A stretch of DNA of 7,832 bases from Peptoniphilus_E sp964345555. Lineage in GTDB: Bacteria; Bacillota; Clostridia; Tissierellales; Peptoniphilaceae. Under the pieces are notes generated by a model. That model was not told where the DNA came from. It did not search any database and saw nothing but the letters and a program-made list of their open reading frames with translations. Both the position numbers and the translations under genes were made by a program. Shown here piece after piece: positions 1 through 4,983 of the stretch (position 1 is its first letter; every line of letters starts with the position of its first letter). Location of the stretch: positions 1 to 7,832 of the forward strand of contig CAYFRD010000048.1 in assembly GCA_964345555.1 (NCBI GenBank), given 5' to 3'.

Positions 1-252
1 TACCGGGTGCATTTTGTATCAAACTCGTGTTCTTTGCCAATACAAATTTATTTCAATAATTGAGAATTTAAAAATAGTATTTTAAATAACTATTTATTTT
101 TTTATGGAAATTAATTGTAATGTCAATATTTTATATAATTAATTTTACAATGCGATATAACAGATTGTTGAGATGAAATTTGATTTTTTCTTGCAGTTTT
201 ATTGTAATGTATGAAAATGCAAGGCTTAAGCGTGATTATAGCCTTGAAAATC
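1..252. other. Upstream non-coding region, very AT-rich
   Basis: I see no supportable gene here. The first 40 bases are about 42% G+C and open in several frames, so they may be the edge of a neighbouring gene, but no family can be recognised. From about base 45 the sequence becomes extremely AT-rich with stops in all frames. A 7-bp inverted repeat (CAAGGCT at 220-226, AGCCTTG at 240-246) lies just before the rpmG promoter. It has no T-run on the + strand, so it is not a + strand terminator. The 10-mer ATTGTAATGT occurs twice (114-123 and 201-210), which may be chance. Confidence 0.5.
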
Positions 253-281
253 TTTACATTATCGCATATTTGTGATAGACT
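253..281 (+). promoter_or_regulatory. Promoter of the rpmG-secE-nusG-rplK-rplA operon
   Basis: A -35 box TTTACA (253-258) and a -10 box TAGACT (276-281) are separated by exactly 17 bases. A TG at 273-274 sits one base before the -10, making an extended -10. Transcription would start near 288, about 55 bases before the rpmG start. No other good promoter lies between here and rplK, and no terminator occurs before 2532, so this probably drives all five genes. Confidence 0.65.
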
Positions 282-342
282 ATTTTGGTAAATTTAAACA
301 TAAGATTTGTTAAAAAACAATTCTTTTGCAGGGGGTGTTTTT

Positions 343-492
343 ATGGCTGATAGAGTAGTATTAGAATGTACAGAGTGTAAACAAAGAAACTATGTAACTT
401 ATAAAAATAAGAAGACTAATACTGGAAGGCTTGAGCTGAAAAAATATTGTAAGTTTTGTAAAAAGCATACGGCTCATAAGGAAACTAAGTAA
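343..492 (+). CDS. rpmG: Ribosomal protein L33 (bL33), zinc-type
   Basis: This is a 49-residue basic protein of the large ribosomal subunit, and its length is normal for L33. It has two cysteine pairs, C9-x-x-C12 and C36-x-x-C39, which in this family bind one zinc ion, so this is the zinc-containing form. The ATG at 343 is chosen because GGGGGTG (331-337) gives a ribosome binding site at good spacing. The upstream TTG at 307 would add 12 residues unlike L33 and would lie before that site. It is the first gene of the operon and is followed after 18 bases by secE, an order common in Firmicutes. Many genomes of this group carry a second, zinc-free L33 elsewhere, which cannot be judged here. Confidence 0.95.
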   Translation: MADRVVLECTECKQRNYVTYKNKKTNTGRLELKKYCKFCKKHTAHKETK

Positions 493-510
493 TCTTTTGG
501 GAGGATAAAA

Positions 511-732
511 TTGGCGAAAGATAATACTATTAAAAAAACAGAAGAAAAGAAAAGTCTTGCTAAGTATTTTAGAGGAGTAAGATCTGAATTTAAAAAAGTT
601 GTCTGGCCAACAAAGAAAGACCTTATAAACTACAGCCTTATAGTAATTGCTGCAGTGATTGCGGCAAGTGTATTATTCATCATATACGACAAAATCGTTA
701 TGTTCTTATTAAGTACCTTTATTTATAGATAA
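511..732 (+). CDS. secE: Preprotein translocase subunit SecE
   Basis: SecE is the small membrane subunit that clamps SecY in the SecYEG protein-export channel. The 73-residue product has a charged Lys/Glu-rich N-terminus, the family signature EFKKVVWPT at residues 26-34 in the amphipathic cytoplasmic helix, and one hydrophobic membrane segment at about 42-59. This is the short, single-span form typical of Gram-positive bacteria. The start is TTG, supported by GGGAGG (499-504) six bases upstream, and no ATG is in a comparable position. The gene lies between rpmG and nusG, its usual neighbours. The final TAA overlaps the ribosome binding site of nusG by two bases, which suggests coupled translation. 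Confidence 0.95.
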   Translation: MAKDNTIKKTEEKKSLAKYFRGVRSEFKKVVWPTKKDLINYSLIVIAAVIAASVLFIIYDKIVMFLLSTFIYR

Positions 733-742
733 GGTGATAATA

Positions 743-1297
743 ATGGACGAGGATTTAATGGTAAATGAAAATAGTGAACAGGATGCTAAATGGTATGTTG
801 TGCACACTTATTCGGGACACGAAAATAAAGTGAAGGCTACTATGGAAGCCTTGGTTGTAAATAGCAATATGCAGCAGTATATATTCGACATTCAAGTTCC
901 TATGGAAGAATACGTTGATAATAAGGATGGAGTTAAAAAAGTTAAAGAAAGAAAGATTTTTCCGAGTTATGTTCTTGTAAAGATGATAATGAACGATGAA
1001 TCTTGGTACCTTGTGAGAAATACCAGAGGAGTTACAGGATTTGTAGGGCCGGGTTCGAAACCTGTTCCGCTTACAGATGAGGAAGTTCGAAATCTCGGAG
1101 TTGCTACGGACAAGGAATTGTTCGGGGACTACGAAATTGGAGAAAATATAAAGGTAATAAATGGACCTTTCAATGACTTCTCGGGAGTAATTGACTCCTT
1201 TAATTATGAAAAAGGTAAGGTAAAAGTTTCAATTTCTATGTTTGGCAGAGATACTTTAGTTGAATTAGACTTCAATCAAATTATTAAGCAAAATTAA
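743..1297 (+). CDS. nusG: Transcription termination/antitermination factor NusG
   Basis: NusG binds the clamp of RNA polymerase and adjusts pausing and termination, and it can link polymerase to the leading ribosome or to Rho. The 184-residue protein has an NGN domain (about 16-115) beginning KWYVVHTYSGHENKV, with the characteristic FPSYVLVKM (73-81) and RNTRGVTGFVG (92-102). A C-terminal KOW domain (about 133-160) contains GPFNDFSGVI. The start at 743 follows AAGGTG (731-736) by six bases. A GTG at 734 is part of that ribosome binding site and is not a likely start. An ATG at 758 preceded by a weak GAGG is a possible alternative and would remove five residues. It lies directly after secE and is 54 bases before rplK. 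Confidence 0.95.
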   Translation: MDEDLMVNENSEQDAKWYVVHTYSGHENKVKATMEALVVNSNMQQYIFDIQVPMEEYVDNKDGVKKVKERKIFPSYVLVKMIMNDESWYLVRNTRGVTGFVGPGSKPVPLTDEEVRNLGVATDKELFGDYEIGENIKVINGPFNDFSGVIDSFNYEKGKVKVSISMFGRDTLVELDFNQIIKQN

Positions 1298-1311
1298 CAA
1301 GTTAGCGTGTA

Positions 1312-1336
1312 GTGGGAGGGGAATCCCGTATACCAC
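1312..1336 (+). promoter_or_regulatory. Putative L1-binding hairpin before rplK (23S L1-stalk mimic)
   Basis: GTGG (1312-1315) pairs with CCAC (1333-1336), and GGG (1318-1320) pairs with CCC (1325-1327). The asymmetric internal loop is GA against GTATA. The strands GTGGGAGG and ATACCAC match the base of the L1 stalk in 23S rRNA as I recall it from E. coli (GGUGGGAGGC ... AAUACCACC). L1 is known to repress the L11-L1 mRNA by binding such mimics. The hairpin directly touches the AAGGAGG ribosome binding site (1337-1343), so bound L1 should block translation of rplK. The structure is seen in the sequence, and regulation by L1 is inferred. Confidence 0.7.
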
Positions 1337-1351
1337 AAGGAGGAAACAATA

Positions 1352-1777
1352 ATGGCAAAAAAAGTAATAGCGATGGTAAAATTACAAATTCCGGCCGGAA
1401 AGGCAACACCGGCTCCACCAGTAGGTACAGCATTAGGACCTCACGGCGTAAACATCATGCAGTTTACAAAGGAATTTAATGCAAAAACTCAAGATCAAGC
1501 AGGTTTGATCATTCCTGTTGTCTTAACAGTATATCAAGACAGATCTTTCACCTTTATAACAAAAACACCACCTGCAGCAGTTTTAATTAAGAAAGCGCTT
1601 AATTTACAAGCTGCATCAGGAGAACCCAACAAGAAAAAGGTTGGCAAAATAACTAAGGCTCAAATAAAAGAGATAGCCGAATTAAAAATGAAAGATTTAA
1701 ATGCAGCAAGTGTTGAATCTGCAATGAGCATGATAGCCGGAACTGCAAGAAGTATGGGTGTAGAAGTAGTAGATTAG
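1352..1777 (+). CDS. rplK: Ribosomal protein L11 (uL11)
   Basis: L11 binds the GTPase-associated centre of 23S rRNA and helps elongation factors and RelA act on the ribosome. Its 141-residue length is standard. The N-terminal domain carries the proline-rich loop PAPPVGTALGPHG (20-32), where thiopeptide antibiotics contact L11 in this family. It also has TPPAAVLIKKA (72-82). The C-terminal RNA-binding domain (about 73-141) has KDLNA (114-118) and IAGTARSMG (128-136). The start is supported by AAGGAGG (1337-1343). The stop codon TAG overlaps the first base of the second L1-type hairpin before rplA. L11 and L1 are normally co-transcribed, as here. Confidence 0.97.
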   Translation: MAKKVIAMVKLQIPAGKATPAPPVGTALGPHGVNIMQFTKEFNAKTQDQAGLIIPVVLTVYQDRSFTFITKTPPAAVLIKKALNLQAASGEPNKKKVGKITKAQIKEIAELKMKDLNAASVESAMSMIAGTARSMGVEVVD

Positions 1778-1805
1778 TGGGAGGATTTATTTCCGATAAT
1801 ACCAC
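1777..1805 (+). promoter_or_regulatory. Second putative L1-binding hairpin, before rplA
   Basis: GTGG (1777-1780) pairs with CCAC (1802-1805), and GGA (1783-1785) pairs with TCC (1792-1794). The internal loop is GA against GATAATA. The outer stem, the GA bulge and the AATACCAC strand repeat the hairpin before rplK, while the apical loop and inner stem differ, so structure and L1-contact bases appear conserved rather than copied. The 3' strand of 23S rRNA at this site also reads AAUACCAC. The hairpin starts in the rplK stop codon and abuts AAGGAGGG (1806-1813), the rplA ribosome binding site. Confidence 0.7.
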
Positions 1806-1820
1806 AAGGAGGGATTATTA

Positions 1821-2522
1821 ATGCCAAAAAGAGGTAAAAAATATATAGAAAGCGCTAAGCTTGTCGATAGAAAAAAATTATACGACTATGATGAAGCAAT
1901 TGATCTTGTACAAAAGACGACAACTACAAAATTTGATTCCACTGTTGAACTTGCAGTAAGACTGGGCGTAGATCCAAGACATGCGGACCAACAAGTAAGA
2001 GGTACTACAGTTCTTCCCCACGGAACGGGTAAAACTAAGAGAGTACTTGTAATAGCAAAGGCCGATAAGGTAAAAGAAGCTGAAGCGGCAGGAGCTGATT
2101 ACGCAGGAGGAGAAGAATATATTGAAAAAATCCAAAAAGAAAATTGGTTGGAATTTGATGTATTGATTGCTACTCCGGACATGATGGGAGTTGTCGGTAA
2201 AATCGGTAGACTTTTAGGACCTAAGGGTCTTATGCCTAACCCGAAATCAGGAACTGTAACCTTTGATATAGCACAAGCTGTTGAAGAAACTAAGGCAGGA
2301 AAGATTGAATATAGAGTTGACAAGGCTTCTATAATCAATGTTCCCATAGGAAAGGTTTCTTTCGGATCTGAGAAATTAACGGAAAACTTTAAAGCGGTTA
2401 TGTCAGCAATCATTAAGGCAAAACCGGCAGCAGCTAAAGGAAGATACTTGAAATCTGTAACATTAGCTACTACAATGGGTCCCGGAATCAGAATCAACGG
2501 ACAAAAATTAATGGAACTATAA
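1821..2522 (+). CDS. rplA: Ribosomal protein L1 (uL1)
   Basis: L1 forms the mobile L1 stalk that guides deacylated tRNA out of the E site, and in many bacteria it also represses its own operon at translation. The 233-residue product has normal length. Family landmarks are MPKRGKKY at the start, VELAVRLGVDPRHADQQVRG (42-61), the interdomain segment GRLLGPKGLMPNP (129-141), and the RNA-binding TTMGPGIRIN near the C-terminus (217-226). The start follows AAGGAGGG by seven bases. It is the last gene of the left operon, with an intrinsic terminator beginning ten bases after the stop. In most relatives rplJ would come next, but here glpK does. Confidence 0.97.
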   Translation: MPKRGKKYIESAKLVDRKKLYDYDEAIDLVQKTTTTKFDSTVELAVRLGVDPRHADQQVRGTTVLPHGTGKTKRVLVIAKADKVKEAEAAGADYAGGEEYIEKIQKENWLEFDVLIATPDMMGVVGKIGRLLGPKGLMPNPKSGTVTFDIAQAVEETKAGKIEYRVDKASIINVPIGKVSFGSEKLTENFKAVMSAIIKAKPAAAKGRYLKSVTLATTMGPGIRINGQKLMEL

Positions 2523-2531
2523 AAACACCTT

Positions 2532-2562
2532 AAAGACTGTGTGTAAAGCACAGTCTTTTTTT
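2532..2562 (+). terminator. Intrinsic terminator after rplA
   Basis: A perfect 10-bp stem, AAAGACTGTG (2532-2541) with CACAGTCTTT (2549-2558), encloses a 7-base loop and ends in a run of seven T (2556-2562). This is a textbook Rho-independent terminator. It ends the rpmG-rplA transcript and separates it from glpK. Confidence 0.92.
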
Positions 2563-2785
2563 GTATTAAAAATATTTATGTTATGCGGGAAGTTTCTCAT
2601 AGTTTTAGCTATGAAAATCAATAAAAATATTCGATTGATATAATATTTCTACTAATTGAAAAATACCAAGTAGATATTAATACGAAATCGTTAAATCGCT
2701 TATATATACATACAAAATGAAACTGAAAATATTATGTTATAATTGCTTTAAATCATAGAAGAAAAAAATTTATGAAAGTTTTACA

Positions 2786-2843
2786 AATAACAATAAATTC
2801 TGGAACTTGTTGTTATTCGCTTGGGCGATGAGACTTTACTCAT
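2786..2843 (+). repeat. Three contiguous hairpins upstream of glpK
   Basis: Stem 1 is AATAACAA (2786-2793) with TTGTTATT (2810-2817), loop of 16. Stem 2 is CGC (2818-2820) with GCG (2825-2827), loop TTGG. Stem 3 is ATGAG (2828-2832) with CTCAT (2839-2843), loop of 6. The three stems follow one another with no unpaired bases between them. No strong T-run follows, so this is not a clear terminator. The function is unknown; a structured leader or small RNA is possible. Confidence 0.4.
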
Positions 2844-2872
2844 ATAATTTTCACATTTGTATTTATTTACAT

Positions 2873-2886
2873 ATTCAATATTGAAT
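2873..2886. promoter_or_regulatory. Perfect 14-bp palindrome, candidate operator for glpK
   Basis: ATTCAATATTGAAT is its own reverse complement. It lies 41 bases before the likely glpK -10 box, near position -60, where an activator or repressor dimer could sit. The regulator is unknown, and AT-rich palindromes can also arise by chance. Confidence 0.35.
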
Positions 2887-2924
2887 TCATTTTAAATTAG
2901 TAACAAGTAAAGTTTGCAAGTGTG

Positions 2925-2933
2925 TGATATAAT
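2925..2933 (+). promoter_or_regulatory. Probable glpK promoter (extended -10)
   Basis: TGATATAAT combines a consensus -10 (TATAAT, 2928-2933) with the TGn extension. No recognisable -35 exists at 16-18 bases upstream, so it would rely on the extended -10 or on an activator. Transcription would start near 2940, giving a leader of about 65 bases. Confidence 0.5.
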
Positions 2934-3004
2934 TTTTACAATATTAATTAAAGTATTAAATTTGTAAATTAAAACTTGGATTGAGAAATTTATTGAGGTT
3001 GTAT

Positions 3005-4495
3005 ATGAAAAAATATATTATGGCTTTTGATGCAGGTACTACCAGCAATAGAACTATTTTATTCGATAAGGACGGACAGGCGATTTCCGTTGCACAGAAG
3101 GAGTTCAAACAATATTTTCCACAACCTGGATATGTGGAGCACGATCCTAAGGAGATATGGTCAACGCAAATAGGAACTGCAGTTGAGGCAATGTCAAAAG
3201 TCGGGGCGACGGCAGCTGATATTGCGGCTATCGGCATAACAAATCAAAGAGAGACCACTGTTTTATGGGATAAAAATACGGGAGAACCTATCTATAACGC
3301 CATTGTATGGCAATGTAGGAGAACTTCTGAATATTGTGATTTTTTAAAGTCTCAAGGTTGTGAAGAAAATTTCAGAGAAAAAACCGGTCTTGTAATTGAT
3401 GCTTATTTCTCCGCTACAAAGATAAAATGGATACTGGATAATGTTCAAGGGGCAAAGGAAAAAGCCCTTGCAGGAGATATTCTATTCGGTACTGTGGATA
3501 CGTGGTTGATTTGGAAGCTTACCGGTGGCAAAGTGCATATTACTGATTATTCCAATGCTTCCAGAACTATGCTTTTTAATATAAGAGAACTGTGTTGGGA
3601 CGAGGAAATTTTGAAAATATTGGATATCCCAAAAAATATTTTGCCTGAGGTAAGACCCTCCGGTGAAGTTTACGGTTACACAGATTCCAAGTACTTGGGA
3701 GGCAGCATTCCAATAGCCTGTGCCATAGGAGATCAGCAGGCGGCTCTTTTCGGGCAGGGTTGTTTTGAAAAGGGTGAGGCTAAAAATACTTATGGAACGG
3801 GAGCTTTTATGCTGATGAATACAGGAGAAGACATAATCATGAGCAAGAACGGTCTTGTCAGTACCATCGCTTGGGGATTCGGAGGTAAAGTCCACTATGC
3901 TCTTGAAGGGTCTATTTTTATTGCGGGCTCAGCTATTCAATGGTTGAGGGATGAAATGCGACTTATAGATTCCTCCGAAGATAGCGAATACATGGCAAAC
4001 AAGGTAAAGGATACAAATGACTGCTATGTTGTTCCAGCGTTTACCGGTCTGGGAGCGCCTTATTGGGACCAATATGCCAGAGGAACCATCGTAGGACTTA
4101 CCAGAGGTGTGAATAAGTACCATGTAATAAGAGCGACTCTTGAGTCCATCGCACTACTTTCAAATGATATATTAATGGCTATGCAAGAAGACTGCGGATT
4201 TAATTTGAAGTCTTTGAAAGTGGATGGAGGAGCCAGTAAAAATAATTTTTTGATGCAATTTCAATCGGATATTTTGGGAGTGGAAGTTATCAGACCTAAG
4301 GAAGTGGAAACTACAGCTCTTGGAGCCGCAAGGCTAAGCGGACTGGCGGTGGATTTTTGGAACGACGATGGAGAATTCAATACAAAATCCAACAGCGACA
4401 GAGTGTTCATTCCGGGTTTAGATAAAGAAAAGGCGGAGAATATTTTACATAAATGGCACAAGGCGGTAAAATATTCAATGGATTGGGCAAGGTAA
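3005..4495 (+). CDS. glpK: Glycerol kinase
   Basis: Glycerol kinase converts glycerol and ATP to glycerol 3-phosphate in the cytoplasm, the entry step of glycerol use and a source of lipid precursors. The 496-residue product is full length for the FGGY carbohydrate kinase family. It shows the N-terminal phosphate loop DAGTTSNR (9-16), the glycerol-binding R82-E83 in GITNQRET, Y134 in DAYFSATK, the catalytic base D243 in GDQQAALFGQ, YGTGAF (263-268), and the adenine-site DGGAS (407-411). All key residues appear present, so it should be active. The ATG at 3005 is chosen because GAGG (2995-2998) precedes it by six bases; the TTG at 2981 has no such site and adds eight residues. At the position of the HPr-phosphorylated histidine known in Enterococcus and Bacillus enzymes I read K229. 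No glpF or glpD lies nearby. Its 3' end is duplicated downstream. Confidence 0.96.
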   Translation: MKKYIMAFDAGTTSNRTILFDKDGQAISVAQKEFKQYFPQPGYVEHDPKEIWSTQIGTAVEAMSKVGATAADIAAIGITNQRETTVLWDKNTGEPIYNAIVWQCRRTSEYCDFLKSQGCEENFREKTGLVIDAYFSATKIKWILDNVQGAKEKALAGDILFGTVDTWLIWKLTGGKVHITDYSNASRTMLFNIRELCWDEEILKILDIPKNILPEVRPSGEVYGYTDSKYLGGSIPIACAIGDQQAALFGQGCFEKGEAKNTYGTGAFMLMNTGEDIIMSKNGLVSTIAWGFGGKVHYALEGSIFIAGSAIQWLRDEMRLIDSSEDSEYMANKVKDTNDCYVVPAFTGLGAPYWDQYARGTIVGLTRGVNKYHVIRATLESIALLSNDILMAMQEDCGFNLKSLKVDGGASKNNFLMQFQSDILGVEVIRPKEVETTALGAARLSGLAVDFWNDDGEFNTKSNSDRVFIPGLDKEKAENILHKWHKAVKYSMDWAR

Positions 4496-4649
4496 TAAAA
4501 TTCACATAACTTTTTTAAATTTATTACAAACCGGGTTTAGATAAAGAAAAAGCGGAGAATATTTTACATAAATGGCACAAGGCGGTAAAATATTCAATGG
4601 ATTGGGCAAGGTAATAAAATTCACATAACTTTTTTAAATTTATTACAAA
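4412..4649 (+). repeat. Tandem 119-bp direct repeat at the 3' end of glpK
   Basis: Copy 1 (4412-4530) covers the last 28 codons of glpK, including the stop, and 35 bases after it. Copy 2 (4531-4649) follows with no spacer and differs at one base by my reading (G4432 versus A4551, synonymous AAG/AAA). The unit is not a multiple of three, and glpK stops within copy 1, so glpK itself is intact. The repeat ends 107 bases before the scaffold gap. It may be a real tandem duplication or an assembly effect. Confidence 0.93.
4531..4614 (+). pseudogene. Duplicated C-terminal fragment of glpK
   Basis: These 84 bases encode PGLDKEKAENILHKW and the rest of the glpK C-terminus to its stop, identical at the protein level to residues 470-496. 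The fragment has no start codon or ribosome binding site and is in a different frame from the intact gene. It is a by-product of the tandem duplication and is not expected to be translated. Confidence 0.85.
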
Positions 4650-4756
4650 ACAATAATGTTTTCGGTATCCACCTATGTGTAGCATCATGGAAGTGTCGAT
4701 TTTTCACATCAAAGTTTTAAAAATTTTTTTAAAATTATTGAAGTTTTTTAATAAAT
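4650..4756. other. Non-coding stretch before the gap
   Basis: I see no gene here. The open frame starting at 4675 has no ribosome binding site and runs into the N gap after about 27 codons. The self-complementary TTTTAAAA...TTTTAAAA segment (about 4715-4735) has no G or C and is not a convincing terminator, so the end of the glpK transcript is not clear. Confidence 0.5.
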
Positions 4757-4856
4757 NNNNNNNNNNNNNNNNNNNNNNNNNNNNNNNNNNNNNNNNNNNN
4801 NNNNNNNNNNNNNNNNNNNNNNNNNNNNNNNNNNNNNNNNNNNNNNNNNNNNNNNN
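4757..4856. other. Scaffold gap of exactly 100 N
   Basis: A run of exactly 100 N is the usual placeholder for a gap of unknown size. The last 11 bases on the left (4746-4756) and the first 11 on the right (4857-4867) are both TTTTAATAAAT. The contigs may simply overlap, or the missing stretch may be bordered by a repeat. The true distance between glpK and the peptidase gene is therefore unknown. Confidence 0.95.
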
Positions 4857-4894
4857 TTTTAATAAATAGAGTATGGAATTTAGGGTTGAATATT

Positions 4895-4959
4895 TTGACA
4901 ATATTTAAAAGTGTTGACAAAATTTATCTTTTTAAAAGTGAATAAAACTTTGGTATAAA
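4895..4959 (+). promoter_or_regulatory. Promoter region of the M14 peptidase gene
   Basis: The best fit is TTTAAA (4931-4936), 17 bases, TATAAA (4954-4959), with TGG just before the -10, an extended -10. Start of transcription would be near 4966, leaving a very short leader. Two perfect TTGACA boxes (4895-4900 and 4914-4919) lie further upstream, but neither has a good -10 at 16-18 bases. The segment TTTAAAAGTG occurs at 4904-4913 and 4931-4940, each after a TTGACA, so the region is a diverged direct repeat that could be an operator. Confidence 0.5.
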
Positions 4960-4983
4960 TTTAATTAAATTAAGGAGGACATT

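Larger units (their letters stand above)
2563..2927. other. Long AT-rich intergenic region before glpK
   Basis: No coding sequence can be supported in about 440 bases between rplA and glpK. It holds extended -10-like boxes at 2639-2644 and 2738-2743 (both TATAAT with TG two bases upstream), neither with a good -35. It also holds a weak inverted repeat TCATAG/CTATGA (2597-2602/2609-2614), a run of three adjacent hairpins (2786-2843) and a perfect palindrome (2873-2886). These could belong to a small RNA, a long glpK leader or operator sites. Confidence 0.5.

Noticed and set aside
220..246. Inverted repeat CAAGGCT/AGCCTTG as a terminator
   Set aside because: It has no T-run on the + strand and only a weak one on the other. 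It may be an operator, but nothing supports that beyond position.
2099..2551. Minus-strand open frame over rplA and its terminator
   Set aside because: It mirrors rplA codons, would start inside the terminator hairpin and has no supporting signal.
2825..2843. Hammerhead-like GATGAG core
   Set aside because: The bases CGATGAGAC recall a hammerhead ribozyme core, but the partner GAAAC and the required stems are missing.
3482..3895. Minus-strand open frame inside glpK
   Set aside because: It lies entirely within a well-supported conserved gene and resembles no known protein.
4492..4527. Hairpin GTAATAAA/TTTATTAC as the glpK terminator
   Set aside because: The 8-bp stem has a single G:C pair and a 20-base loop, and no T-run follows it, so it is too weak to call.
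4675..4756. Open frame running into the N gap
   Set aside because: It has no ribosome binding site and a low-complexity Lys/Leu/Phe content. It would hit a stop at once if the 11-base gap edges were merged.
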